Below, piece after piece: positions 1 to 9,645 of a stretch of 64,000 nt of DNA. The notes under the pieces were generated by a model. It had not been told where the DNA came from. It made no database searches and saw nothing but the letters and a program-made list of their open reading frames with translations. The DNA is from Arenibacter hampyeongensis (GTDB lineage Bacteria > Bacteroidota > Bacteroidia > Flavobacteriales > Flavobacteriaceae): positions 1,116,001 to 1,180,000 of the forward strand of contig NZ_PIOB01000001.1 of NCBI RefSeq assembly GCF_002909255.1, written 5' to 3'. The translations under genes were made by a program, and so were the position numbers. The stretch's first letter is position 1, and each line of letters starts with the position of its first letter.

Positions 1-1
1 T

Positions 2-2059
2 TTGGGAACATCGTCTCAAGGGGGACTTTTGGTGGGAGACAACAAAACAAAAAACAGACAATACAATGTAAGGATGAATCTGGATGTCAAGGCTAATGAT
101 AATCTGGATATAGGCTTGGATATTGCTCTACGTCAAAAAAACTCCCAATATCCTCAAGGTGGTGGTGCTGGCGGTAGTGGTAATACCAGCCCCCTTGTAG
201 AAGCATTTGTTGATGGAGACACCCGTTACCCGACCCAAGGATGGTCCCATTTAAATCAGGCTGCCAGGGTCAGAGGTGTTGGATACCAGAGGGAGGCGGA
301 TCATGTGTTGACCTCGAGATTAACCTATAAATATAAAATTCCGGGTGTGGAAGGCCTATCTTTGGAAGGCTTTGCCGCCTTTAACAGAACCTGGCAATAT
401 GATAAGGCATTCAATTGGCCATGGGACTATTGGGAGAAAAATTTGGAGGGTGAAATTATTAAAGTCAAGGCAAGGGATATAGATCCTGAAGGACTGACAG
501 AAAGATTTGAACAAGAAGAGGCCATAACATTAAATGCAAGAATTGCCTATTCTACGATTATAGGCGAGGACCATAGGTTGGATGCCTTCGTAGCCTATGA
601 ACAAAGCGAAGGTAAAGGTAATTACTTTTGGACGTCACGATTGGGGTTTGCTTCTAAATCGATCGATCAACTTTTTGCGGGCAGCGAAGACACTGCAAAT
701 TTCAGGAATTTTGGTTCCGGAAGTGTAAATGCGAGAAGAAATTATTTTGGTCGCTTGTCGTATGACTATAAATCAAAATATCTGTTCGGATTTAATTTTA
801 GATATGATGGGTCCATAACCTTTCCAAAAGATTCGCGATTTGGTTTTTTCCCTGGCGTATCTGCGGGTTGGGTGATTTCTGAGGAATCCTTTTTCAAGAA
901 TAATCTAGTGAACCATTTAAAGCTTAGGAGCTCTTGGGGGCAGTTAGGTAACGATAGGGTGGATCAATTTCAATACTTAGCTGTTTATAAGTACAGTGAA
1001 CCACCCGGTTTCGGTATAATCGGAGATGGATATGTTTGGGGCAACCAAGATGTAAAAGGGGTGGTGCCAGATGGTGTTGCCAATCCAAATATTACTTGGG
1101 AGGTATCAGACAATCTAGATATTGGGCTCGAAATGGGCTTGTTTGAGGGCGCGCTGAACTTTGAATTGGATTACTTTATAATTAAGACCACTAACATATT
1201 GGGTCGAAGAATAGCGTCTATTCCGGCATATACCGGTCTAGATCTGCCCGATGAGAATATTGGGGAAATGGAAAATAAGGGAATCGATTTTTCATTTAGA
1301 TATAATCAAAAATTGGGTGAATTGGGCCTTGGTCTGGGAGGGACTTTGACCTATGCCAAAAACAAGATCATATATTTTGACGAAACGCCTACCGATTTTA
1401 AATATCAGAAATTGGAAGGGCAACCTTTTGGTTCGAATTTGGTATATGAATCTATTGGCATTTACAGGACCCAAGCAGATTTGGACAGTAACGTGAATTA
1501 TCCCAATGCTGGTCTTGGCCAATTGATTTTTGCAGACCTAAGTGGGGATGGTCAGATCAATGGCGATGACAGATATCGCTATGACCCACTTCAAACTCCA
1601 AGACTTCAATTTGGTTTAAATTTGGATCTGAATTATAAGAATTTTGATTTTACGGTATTATTCCAAGGTGCCACCAAGGTACAAAGAGCATTGAGCAACG
1701 GTTTCAATTCAGGGGCCGGAGGGAATTCATTTGATTATGCTGCACAAAATAGCTATACTTTAGATCGTACGGATGCCTTGCTCCCCAGGGTAGGGACAAC
1801 AACTTTAGGAAATTCCGCTAGTGATTTTTGGTACCGGGATGCATCTTATGTTCGTTTAAAATCTATGGAATTCGGATATAGTTTTCCAAAAGATATTATG
1901 AATAAATTTGGTATTGATCAATTAAGATTCTTTGCCAGTGGTTATAATTTGTTGACATTCTCAAAATTGGATAAATACGGTTATGGAGATCCCGAGCAAG
2001 ACAATGGGGGTTATCCTCCTTTAAAAACAATAAGTTTTGGTTTAAATCTAGCTTTTTAA
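2..2059 (+). CDS. SusC/RagA-family TonB-dependent outer-membrane receptor, C-terminal part
   Basis: The reading frame is open from the window edge, so the N-terminus (signal peptide, carboxypeptidase-like domain, TonB box, plug) lies outside; 685 residues are visible. SusC proteins are 22-strand outer-membrane barrels that import glycans bound by a SusD lipoprotein, powered by TonB. The visible part is rich in alternating aromatic and polar beta-strands with asparagine- and glycine-rich loops. It contains the Bacteroidota barrel stretch LRSSWGQLGNDRV (about residues 310-322) and ends in SFGLNLAF, a typical C-terminal strand with final Phe. A SusD gene starts 10 bases after the stop, which confirms the pairing. 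The substrate cannot be read from the sequence. The first residue of the visible frame (a TTG codon) is not a genuine start. Confidence 0.93.
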   Translation: MGTSSQGGLLVGDNKTKNRQYNVRMNLDVKANDNLDIGLDIALRQKNSQYPQGGGAGGSGNTSPLVEAFVDGDTRYPTQGWSHLNQAARVRGVGYQREADHVLTSRLTYKYKIPGVEGLSLEGFAAFNRTWQYDKAFNWPWDYWEKNLEGEIIKVKARDIDPEGLTERFEQEEAITLNARIAYSTIIGEDHRLDAFVAYEQSEGKGNYFWTSRLGFASKSIDQLFAGSEDTANFRNFGSGSVNARRNYFGRLSYDYKSKYLFGFNFRYDGSITFPKDSRFGFFPGVSAGWVISEESFFKNNLVNHLKLRSSWGQLGNDRVDQFQYLAVYKYSEPPGFGIIGDGYVWGNQDVKGVVPDGVANPNITWEVSDNLDIGLEMGLFEGALNFELDYFIIKTTNILGRRIASIPAYTGLDLPDENIGEMENKGIDFSFRYNQKLGELGLGLGGTLTYAKNKIIYFDETPTDFKYQKLEGQPFGSNLVYESIGIYRTQADLDSNVNYPNAGLGQLIFADLSGDGQINGDDRYRYDPLQTPRLQFGLNLDLNYKNFDFTVLFQGATKVQRALSNGFNSGAGGNSFDYAAQNSYTLDRTDALLPRVGTTTLGNSASDFWYRDASYVRLKSMEFGYSFPKDIMNKFGIDQLRFFASGYNLLTFSKLDKYGYGDPEQDNGGYPPLKTISFGLNLAF

Positions 2060-2069
2060 AAAGATAACT

Positions 2070-3899
2070 ATGAGAAATTTAATAAACATCAATAAATTGA
2101 AGAATATAAAGAACGCCATTCCCATTCTCTTAGTTGTGATTATGGGTGCCACATTGGTATTGTCATGTAATGATGATTTGTTGGACAAAAGTCCATTGTA
2201 CGCCATTCCAGAGGAAGACGTTTTTAACGACCCCATTTTTTTGAATGGCTATGTTGCTTCCACCTATAATGGCATTAAAGTTCATTATCGGCCGTCTGCT
2301 GGAGGGCTTATAGGTTTAACGGATCTGGCCTTTATACAAACACAAACAAATGATATAGGGGGGCCGGGAGAGGAATATCTTCAAGGTGGGATGACTCCAG
2401 AAAATGTGGACGCCCTTACAAATGGGTTATGGGCCCATCAATACAAGTATATTACCAATGTGAATGTTTTTTTCGAAAAAGTAGAGGGTTCAACTATGGA
2501 TAAGGATATTCTAGATCCTCTAGTAGGCCAGATGCTCTTTTTAAGGGCCTATATGTATTTTGAATTAAGCAGGCATTTTGGAGGTGTTCCGTTAATTACC
2601 GAAACTTTTAGTTTGACAGAAGAGTCCTATAGTGTTCCACGAAACACCTACGATGAGGTTGCCGCATTTGTAATTTCAGAAGCTGAAAAGGCCATTCCGC
2701 TTCTTAAGAATCATGGGGATGCACCCTCAGGGGCTGCCTCCAAACAGGCGGCAATGGCTTTAAAGGCCAGAATGCTATTGTATATGGCAAGCCCTTTGAA
2801 CAACCCTAACAATGACTTATCCAAATGGCAAGCTGCTGAGGTGGCCACAAAAGCGGTCATTGAATCTGGGTTTACGTTACATCCCGATTATATGGAATTA
2901 TTTCATGATCCAGTTGCGGAGGACGAAATCATACTTGCCAGAAGTTATACGAGTCTAAACAGAGTGGCATCACAAGGCGGATGGGGGTATAATTATGATT
3001 TCTGGCCCAGTGGCTTTGATGCGAACCAGAGAGTTACGCCTACTCAGAATTTTGTAAACACATTTCAGATGACAAATGGGGAATACCCATATCTTGAAGA
3101 TGGAATCACCATAAATCCGACTTCCGGTTATGACGATCAGCTCCCAAATTTGAACAGAGATCCGCGATATTATGTAAATGTTCTCTATTCGGGAGCTGTT
3201 GTTCAAATTTTTGATGGATCCAAGAGCGCAGAGCGGGCTTATGAATATTGGGAGGATGCAAACCCAGATATTCCTATGGAGAATCCTGATTGGAATGGTG
3301 AAACTATTTTTGATTTCGGAAAAGACTCCAAGTCATTCTGGGTTGCTGGAAAAACGCCTTTCCATTGGAACATACAAACCGGGTATGCGTTTAGAAAGTT
3401 GACTGATTTTACCAGCCCTAGGGCCAGTTGGGACCATGACTATGATAATGTGACCTCCTATTTTAGATTGGGAGAATTCTTGTTGAATTATGCCGAAATT
3501 CAAATGGCACTAGGCAATGAACCTCTAGCGCGTGACTACATTAATAGGGTGCGTAAAAGGGAATCGGTCAATATGCCCGATGTTACAGAGAGTGGTGCTG
3601 ATCTGGTCCGTGTATATAGAAGTGAACGCGTAGTAGAATTAAACTTGGAAGACTCACGTTTTTATGACCTTATGAGATGGAAAGCGGCACCTGGATTGGT
3701 GGATCTTAATCCTGCCAGAGGAATTACAAGTCTTAAAAAGGACTGGTCCGATGGAGGCAAACTAAGTTATGAGTATGGCAAAATTACTACGGCTACAACA
3801 AGAGCACCCTGGCCCGGAGATTACTATTATTTAATGCCAATACCTATTGATGAAATAAATAAAAGTGACGGAGCACTGGAGCAAAATCCGGGGTATTAA
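2070..3899 (+). CDS. SusD/RagB-family glycan-binding surface lipoprotein
   Basis: SusD proteins sit on the cell surface as lids on their SusC barrel and bind the oligosaccharide. The 609-residue product has a signal peptide ending in a lipobox (LVLSC, acceptor Cys33) followed by NDDLLDKSP, a very common start of mature SusD. An alpha-helical TPR-like region follows (FLRAYMYFELSRHFGGVPLI near 155-175), and the C-terminal SusD signature RVVELNLEDSRFYDLMRW lies near 515-532. It is translated with the upstream SusC (10-base gap). A probable terminator 130 bases downstream separates it from the FG-GAP gene. Length and domain order are normal for the family. Ligand specificity is unknown; nearby sulfatases and glycosidases make a sulfated or branched plant or algal glycan plausible, but that is inference. 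Confidence 0.95.
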   Translation: MRNLININKLKNIKNAIPILLVVIMGATLVLSCNDDLLDKSPLYAIPEEDVFNDPIFLNGYVASTYNGIKVHYRPSAGGLIGLTDLAFIQTQTNDIGGPGEEYLQGGMTPENVDALTNGLWAHQYKYITNVNVFFEKVEGSTMDKDILDPLVGQMLFLRAYMYFELSRHFGGVPLITETFSLTEESYSVPRNTYDEVAAFVISEAEKAIPLLKNHGDAPSGAASKQAAMALKARMLLYMASPLNNPNNDLSKWQAAEVATKAVIESGFTLHPDYMELFHDPVAEDEIILARSYTSLNRVASQGGWGYNYDFWPSGFDANQRVTPTQNFVNTFQMTNGEYPYLEDGITINPTSGYDDQLPNLNRDPRYYVNVLYSGAVVQIFDGSKSAERAYEYWEDANPDIPMENPDWNGETIFDFGKDSKSFWVAGKTPFHWNIQTGYAFRKLTDFTSPRASWDHDYDNVTSYFRLGEFLLNYAEIQMALGNEPLARDYINRVRKRESVNMPDVTESGADLVRVYRSERVVELNLEDSRFYDLMRWKAAPGLVDLNPARGITSLKKDWSDGGKLSYEYGKITTATTRAPWPGDYYYLMPIPIDEINKSDGALEQNPGY

Positions 3900-4031
3900 T
3901 GACCGGTAACGTTAGTTGTTGGATGGTGATTAGTTCTAAAGCAGTCATTATGTAGCTAACTTGCCACATAACTTAAATGTCAAATATTAAATTATTTGTC
4001 TATTTCTGTAAACTTATAATTTGAATTGAAT

Positions 4032-4064
4032 CCGTCTAGTTTTACATGAATTAGACGGGTTTCG
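4032..4064 (+). terminator. Candidate intrinsic terminator after susCD
   Basis: The arms CCGTCTA (4032-4038) and TAGACGG (4052-4058) pair perfectly around a 13-base loop and are followed by a moderately T-rich tail. Outer sequence (GAATTGAAT before, ATTCAATC after) could extend pairing. The site lies between susD and the FG-GAP gene, so those two genes may be separate transcription units. Confidence 0.6.
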
Positions 4065-4153
4065 TTCTATTCAATCGGAAATTAATTGTTTGTTGATGAG
4101 AGTGGTATGGATAAATGTAGGAATTATGTTAGTTTAGTTAAAAAAAATTAATA

Positions 4154-7100
4154 ATGTCAAAATTTGTTTTAGGCCTTATGAACTGTTTTAAGAGGGTTAG
4201 AGTATTTCTTTTACCCCTTCTTATAGTGGTCCTATTTACTAGTTGTGAAACTTCAACAGATGATAATTCAATAGGCCTATTTGAAAAATTATCATCGGAA
4301 CGTTCGGGAATCGATTTTTCAAACAACATAACGGAGAACGATTCGATCAACTATTTTAGCTACCTCTATCTTTATATGGGTGGCGGCGTAGCCATAGGAG
4401 ATTTTAACAATGATGGCCTTCAGGATATTTATCTTACCGGAAATATGGTGGAGAATAAAATGTATCTCAACAAAGGGAATTTGCAGTTTGAGGATATTTC
4501 CAAAGAAGCAGGGGTTGTCGCGGATAATAGGTGGGTAACTGGCGTTACTTTAGGAGATGCCAATCAGGACGGATGGCTGGATATATATGTTAGTGTTTCA
4601 GGAAAATGGGTTACTAGAAAAAATTTATTATTTATTAATGATGCCAAGGTTGGCGCCAACCCCACTTTCACCGAATCGGCAGAAAATTATGGCTTGGCGG
4701 ATACTGGAAATACTACCCAGGCCGTATTTTTTGATTATGATCTTGATGGTGATCAAGATCTGTATGTAGCAAACTACCCAATGACCTCTCCTGGCCAGAA
4801 CATGGAGAAATATTTGAACTACACCAATTTGGGTACTCCTTATGATCAAAGCGATCGACTATACAGGAATGATGGTAATGGGAAATTTGCTGATGTGACC
4901 CAGGAGGCAAATTTGGCGAAATACGGACTCTCCTTGGGAATTTCCGTAGGCGATTTTAATCAAGATGGTTGGCCCGACCTTTATGTGTGCAATGACTTTG
5001 TTACACCCGATTATTTTTTGATCAATAACAAGGATGGTTCCTTTTCCGATCAAAATTTAAAGCTAACCAATCATACTTCTTATTTTTCCATGGGTTCAGA
5101 TGTTGCCGATTTTAACAATGATGGTTTATTGGACCTGCTGCAAGTGGATATGTTACCCAAAAGTAACAGCAGGATCAAAGAAAACATGGCTAGTATGGAT
5201 ACCGATAGATTCAATGATATCGTAAGAAATGGACTGCATCATCAGTACTCGACGAACACCCTGCAATTGAATATGGGCAATGACAAGGATGGATTGCCAC
5301 GATTTGGGGATGTTGCCCGAATGTCTGGATTGTCTTCAACGGATTGGAGTTGGGCTGCTTTATTTGCCGATTTTGATAATGATGGTTTTAAGGACGTTTA
5401 TGTGACGAACGGAGTTAGACGAGACATAAACAATCAAGATTTTTTTGCCGTTCCTAAAGAGGAAACAGACAAATTGAATGATTTGGAACTAACAAAGAGA
5501 TTACCTTTTGAAAAAATCAGGAACTTTGCCTTCAAAAATAAAGCAGATCTTTCTTTTGAGGATATAGGGCAACAATGGGGGATCGATTATGAAGGATTTT
5601 CCAATGGAGTGGCCTATGCCGACCTTGACAATGACGGTGATTTGGATTTGGTAGTAAACAATCTGGACGATAAAAGTATACTCTATGAAAATAAGGCGAG
5701 CGACCGGAAATTGAATAATTTTTTAAGAGTTAAAATGAATGGCCCTAAAGACAATGCTTTTGGTTTAGGCTGTAAAATATGGTTGGAAGACAATGGGGAG
5801 ACTCAATTTCAGGAATTGACTTTGACCCGAGGATTTCAATCATCGGTAGAACCAATATTGCATTTTGGAATAGGAAAAAAGAATACCATAGATAAAGTCA
5901 GGATACTTTGGCAAGATGGGAAAGAACAGCTTTTAACCAATGTTAAGGCCAATCAACTCCTTGCAGTTGATTATAATGATGCGAAAACAAAAGGTAAATT
6001 TCAAAAAGAAGTGGCAAAACCCCTTTTTGAGGACATAACGGAGCAAGTTCAGTTGAAGTTTAAGCACGAAGAAAATCCATTTAACGATTTTACATACCAG
6101 GTTCTACTTCCTCATAAAACATCGGAGTACGGCCCGGCAATGGCAGTAGGTGATATTGATAACAATGGTTTGGACGATATTTATATTGGAGGAGCGTATG
6201 GACAGGCCGCAAAGATGTTTTATCAGAATGAAGAAGGCATTTTTATTGAAATTTTAGATGAGGTTTGGGAATCGGATAAAAAACAAGAGGATGTAGGTGC
6301 AACCTTTTTTGACGCCAATGGTGATGGATTACAAGACCTTTATGTAGTAAGCGGGGGCAATGAAGCTGAAGCTGAAAGTGATTATTATCAAGACCGTTTG
6401 TATATAAATGAGGGCCAAGGGAAATTTAGAAAAAATAGTACTGCCCTTCCGAAAACGAACAGTAGTGGATCCTGTGTAGTTGCTGGAGATTTTGACAATG
6501 ACGGAGATATGGACCTCTTTGTGGGTGGAAGGTTGACCCCAAGAAATTACCCAGTTGCCCCCAGAAGTTATATCCTTAGGAATGAGAGTTCTACATCGGG
6601 TATAAAATTTGTGGATGTTACCGAAGAAATTTCGCCTGGGCTGGCAAATATTGGAATGGTTACCAAGGCTGAATGGGTAGATTTTGATGATGATAGTTAT
6701 TTGGATTTAATGGTTGTAGGGGAATGGATGCCTATTTCCTATTTTAATAATAATAAAGGGAAATTTGTAAATGAAACCGAAAAAATGGGGTTTTCTGGAA
6801 CTAATGGTTGGTGGTTTGGTATGACCAGTGAAGATTTTGATCATGACGGAGATCTTGATTTTGTACTGGGAAATCTTGGTCTAAATTACAAATATCAGGC
6901 TACTGAAAAAGAACCATTTGGTATCTATATGAGAGATTTTGATCGGAACAATAAGAACGATATTGTCTTAAGTTATTTTGAAAGTGGAACAGAATATCCT
7001 GTTAGAGGTAAAGGGTGCTCATCGGAACAGATTCCTGTTATAAGTTATAAATTCAAAGATTATAAGTCTTTTGCAGCTGCAAGCTTGGCAGACGTATATA

Positions 7101-7516
7101 CTACTGATGAATTGAATGAATCCTTGCAATTTAAAGTGGGTAGCTTTGCAAGTGTATACATGGAGAATCTAGGCGGTCACAAATTTAAAATTAGTCCATT
7201 GGACAATTTAGCACAGATATCTTCTATTAACACGATCTTGGCTGAAGATTTTGACAATGACGGAAATATGGATTTGGTAATAGGAGGCAACTTGTATGGT
7301 TCCGAAGTGGAAACACCGAGAAATGATTCCAGTTTTGGCGCTTTGATGGTTGGTAACGGGAAAGGTTCTTTTAGTAGCAGAATGCCCTATGAAAGTGGTA
7401 TAATGGCGAAGGGTGAGGTAAAAGCCATAGAAAAAATTAGGTTGACAGGGGGTCAAGAAGGGATACTTTTTGCCAAAAACAATGATTATTTGCAGCTGCT
7501 TAAAATTTCAAATTAG
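4154..7516 (+). CDS. FG-GAP/VCBS-repeat lipoprotein with ASPIC/UnbV domain (CRTAC1-like)
   Basis: The 1120-residue product is probably surface or periplasmic: its signal peptide ends in LFTSC (lipid acceptor Cys31). About thirteen repeats of the form D-x-N/D-x-D-G followed by D-hydrophobic run through it (for example DFNNDGLQDIY near 88-98 and DFDNDGNMDLV near the C-terminus). This is the calcium-binding loop of FG-GAP/VCBS blades, so two beta-propellers are likely. Between them, at about residues 537-610, lies an ASPIC/UnbV module (GLGCKIWL to VRILWQDGKEQ). Such proteins often lie beside susCD pairs in marine Bacteroidota; binding or scaffolding of glycans is suspected but unproven. Met1 (ATG at 4154) is chosen; Met9 (4178) is an alternative that also leaves a good signal peptide. 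A terminator follows at 7649. Confidence 0.9.
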   Translation: MSKFVLGLMNCFKRVRVFLLPLLIVVLFTSCETSTDDNSIGLFEKLSSERSGIDFSNNITENDSINYFSYLYLYMGGGVAIGDFNNDGLQDIYLTGNMVENKMYLNKGNLQFEDISKEAGVVADNRWVTGVTLGDANQDGWLDIYVSVSGKWVTRKNLLFINDAKVGANPTFTESAENYGLADTGNTTQAVFFDYDLDGDQDLYVANYPMTSPGQNMEKYLNYTNLGTPYDQSDRLYRNDGNGKFADVTQEANLAKYGLSLGISVGDFNQDGWPDLYVCNDFVTPDYFLINNKDGSFSDQNLKLTNHTSYFSMGSDVADFNNDGLLDLLQVDMLPKSNSRIKENMASMDTDRFNDIVRNGLHHQYSTNTLQLNMGNDKDGLPRFGDVARMSGLSSTDWSWAALFADFDNDGFKDVYVTNGVRRDINNQDFFAVPKEETDKLNDLELTKRLPFEKIRNFAFKNKADLSFEDIGQQWGIDYEGFSNGVAYADLDNDGDLDLVVNNLDDKSILYENKASDRKLNNFLRVKMNGPKDNAFGLGCKIWLEDNGETQFQELTLTRGFQSSVEPILHFGIGKKNTIDKVRILWQDGKEQLLTNVKANQLLAVDYNDAKTKGKFQKEVAKPLFEDITEQVQLKFKHEENPFNDFTYQVLLPHKTSEYGPAMAVGDIDNNGLDDIYIGGAYGQAAKMFYQNEEGIFIEILDEVWESDKKQEDVGATFFDANGDGLQDLYVVSGGNEAEAESDYYQDRLYINEGQGKFRKNSTALPKTNSSGSCVVAGDFDNDGDMDLFVGGRLTPRNYPVAPRSYILRNESSTSGIKFVDVTEEISPGLANIGMVTKAEWVDFDDDSYLDLMVVGEWMPISYFNNNKGKFVNETEKMGFSGTNGWWFGMTSEDFDHDGDLDFVLGNLGLNYKYQATEKEPFGIYMRDFDRNNKNDIVLSYFESGTEYPVRGKGCSSEQIPVISYKFKDYKSFAAASLADVYTTDELNESLQFKVGSFASVYMENLGGHKFKISPLDNLAQISSINTILAEDFDNDGNMDLVIGGNLYGSEVETPRNDSSFGALMVGNGKGSFSSRMPYESGIMAKGEVKAIEKIRLTGGQEGILFAKNNDYLQLLKISN

Positions 7517-7648
7517 TTGGCCGATGCAGGAATCGTTTTCCCAATGTAATAATGTTCATTAGCTTCTAATGAGAATTATGGATACTGTGGGGCAAAACGT
7601 ATCCCTGTAATAAAGTATAATAGAAGTTGAGTTAGTTTAGTTTTTTGA

Positions 7649-7693
7649 CCACAGATTCAATTATGATAATAAATAGATGGGTCTGTGGTTTTT
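7649..7693 (+). terminator. Candidate intrinsic terminator after FG-GAP gene
   Basis: CCACAGA (7649-7655) pairs with TCTGTGG (7682-7688) across a 26-base loop, directly followed by five T residues. The loop is long, so strength is uncertain. It lies 132 bases after the FG-GAP stop. The rest of the interval up to 7815 holds nothing I can identify. Confidence 0.5.
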
Positions 7694-7815
7694 ATCGACT
7701 AAATATTTTCTAAAGTGGATTCTTTGAATTCCTTTAAGTTTTTTCATTTAAAAAGGAATCTTAATAACGGCCTATTTGGGTAGGATAGCATTATCAATGA
7801 ATTAATTTTCCCCTA

Positions 7816-8004
7816 ATGAAAAAAGCAATTCTATGTTCATTTGGCATTCTTGCATTGACATGTGTTTCCATAGATAATAAAATTTCGTATTTGGCAGTAA
7901 AATTACTGACTGATCGTAATGAACAATCCTCTATTTTTGAAATTTTAGAAGTATACTTGGAAAATATACTCCTGCAACCTTTGTTTTACTCCCATGATTT
8001 TTAG
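7816..8004 (+). CDS. Possible small secreted hypothetical protein or gene remnant
   Basis: This is a 62-codon frame whose first 17 residues (MKKAILCSFGILALTCV) look like a signal peptide with a possible lipid-modified cysteine; the rest matches nothing I recognise. Its start lies in the same 10-base context, CCCTAATGAA, as two well-supported genes at 9646 and 46403, which is the main reason to list it. The 229 bases after its stop (to 8233) hold no further gene, so it could be the 5' end of a decayed lipoprotein gene. It may also be non-coding. Confidence 0.3.
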   Translation: MKKAILCSFGILALTCVSIDNKISYLAVKLLTDRNEQSSIFEILEVYLENILLQPLFYSHDF

Positions 8005-8233
8005 TAGTGTACGTATTACGAAACGATTGATATTGATGAAAAACCTATAAAACCTAAAGCCATAAAAAAATGACCTTAAAGACCAACCTGAACAATCTTT
8101 ATTTAGTCATTTCCACAATTAGGTTGTACGTTCTATTTTTGGGATAACATGAGGTAGTAATCGCGATTTGAACCTAATTTGCAAAGTTGAGCGCGTGGAA
8201 ATAAAGACCTTCCAATTATTTTATTGGCTCCAG

Positions 8234-9388
8234 TTATTCCAAAATCATTTCCATGGGGACCCAGATGAATTTTGGTCGGTAGTAATCGGTATTTACTTCA
8301 TGGATTTTTTTGACGTCAAAGCTGTTGACGCAGTAGGAAATCAATAATTTATTATCCGTTATGTATTGAGGGTGGGCCATAGCATTATACGTAAAAATCT
8401 GATCTTTAACATTCTCCTGTTCAGTGGTATGGTACAATAATTTTTCATTACGCCAAGGTCCCCAAGGGGCGTCGGCAACGTATGAGTATATATTTCCGTT
8501 TCCCAGTTCCCTTGCTTGTAGAATCAAAACATATATATCTCCTTGCTTAAAGACGGAAAATTGTTCTGGTACTGGTTTATGGATTCCAATCAAAGGTTTA
8601 CTTGTCAAGGGGTCTGAGACCCAGGTCTTGCCATCAAAAAATTTAACCCTGTTTATTTCATTTTTTTCTAGGTCAAAAGTTGCTCTTGCAACATGCAGGG
8701 CAGTAGAATCCTTATCACTCCAAGACCCGTATATATAGATTTCATTCCCTTCAGTCAATATGGAATGTCCATAATGCACATTATTTTGGTTTGAATAGGG
8801 AAAGTTTTCTTGGCTGTTAACCTCTAAAGTGTTTTTATCCAAACGAATATAATCGGTTCCTGAAAATTTAAAGCCCCAATCATAATCCCCATGTAGAAAC
8901 CGGGACATAAAAATATGGATTATTCCATTTTTTTGAAAACCATGTCCTGGCCAATAGTATTCCTTTGGATTTCCATTGGTTGGCTTTAATAGTGCATCCG
9001 GCACTATTGATGCATCATTATACAATGCCTTGTGGGTGTCTTTTTTTTTGTTGATTAAAATAAAGGTATTGTTGATCATAGGACTATTAACATCCCTTTT
9101 CTTGTTTCGGACAGGGGTTAAAAAAGAATCTCCCATCATGAATATAGATTTGTTATCATCCAAGGGAAAAGAAATTACACCATCAGCACCAGTAATTCCT
9201 AAACTATCTACTGTGACCAGATTATTGAAAGAATCAGCTTTGGTCACAAGTCGTGCGTCAGTTTTGTCTTGGTGCTTAGGATTGATATTGTGGCTACTGC
9301 GACAGTTGGTATTTAAAATAACCAAAATCACAATAGAAATTTGTTGAAAGAATTTCTTAGTTAAATATATTTTTATTGGAATTGCCAC
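8234..9388 (-). CDS. Secreted beta-propeller lipoprotein, GH43-like or DUF4185/DUF5005-like
   Basis: The 384-residue protein starts with GTG at 9388; no closer in-frame ATG precedes the signal peptide. That peptide ends in ILNTNC, with Cys29 as likely lipid acceptor. The mature part reads as a five-bladed beta-propeller: GADGVISFPLDDNKSIFMMGDSF (about 65-87) resembles the first blade of DUF4185/DUF5005 and GH43-type proteins, and HKPVPEQFSVFKQGDIYVL and YVADAPWGPWRNEKLLYHT resemble later GH43-like blades. A glycoside hydrolase or glycan-binding role is plausible, but I cannot assign catalytic acids with confidence. It is transcribed away from the redox operon at 9646; a strong palindrome lies in the shared intergenic region. 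Confidence 0.6.
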   Translation of the reverse strand: MAIPIKIYLTKKFFQQISIVILVILNTNCRSSHNINPKHQDKTDARLVTKADSFNNLVTVDSLGITGADGVISFPLDDNKSIFMMGDSFLTPVRNKKRDVNSPMINNTFILINKKKDTHKALYNDASIVPDALLKPTNGNPKEYYWPGHGFQKNGIIHIFMSRFLHGDYDWGFKFSGTDYIRLDKNTLEVNSQENFPYSNQNNVHYGHSILTEGNEIYIYGSWSDKDSTALHVARATFDLEKNEINRVKFFDGKTWVSDPLTSKPLIGIHKPVPEQFSVFKQGDIYVLILQARELGNGNIYSYVADAPWGPWRNEKLLYHTTEQENVKDQIFTYNAMAHPQYITDNKLLISYCVNSFDVKKIHEVNTDYYRPKFIWVPMEMILE

Positions 9389-9427
9389 TTTTGTGATTTT
9401 TTTTAAAGGTATTAATAAAAATCAATT

Positions 9428-9445
9428 TGTTCATATGTATGAACA
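9428..9445. promoter_or_regulatory. 18-bp palindrome, candidate operator in divergent intergenic region
   Basis: TGTTCATA (9428-9435) and TATGAACA (9438-9445) form a perfect inverted repeat with 8-base arms around a 2-base centre. It lies 40 bases upstream of the propeller gene (minus strand) and 200 bases upstream of the cytochrome gene at 9646. The size and symmetry suit a dimeric repressor or activator of LacI, GntR or similar type, but no matching regulator gene is in the window. Confidence 0.5.
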
Positions 9446-9463
9446 TGATAAATATATTATTAT

Positions 9464-9471
9464 TATATTTG
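9464..9471 (+). promoter_or_regulatory. Candidate Bacteroidota -7 element upstream of redox operon
   Basis: TATATTTG matches the primary-sigma -7 consensus TAnnTTTG. No TTTG is present 19-20 bases upstream, so only half of the promoter is supported. It starts 19 bases after the palindrome at 9428-9445, so a bound regulator could overlap the polymerase site. The leader to the start at 9646 would be about 165 bases. Confidence 0.35.
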
Positions 9472-9645
9472 ACATTGGTGACGTTAATTATGAAAAATTT
9501 ACGCCTTTTATCCAAAATATGTTGTTATTTTAGTATAAATAATATCATATATGTAAATTGAGCGGCAGTATCCTCTCATAGGAGAATGGATAATTTTACA
9601 GTTCTTCCCTCCTAGAACTTAAACAATTGAAAATGTAGTTCCCTA

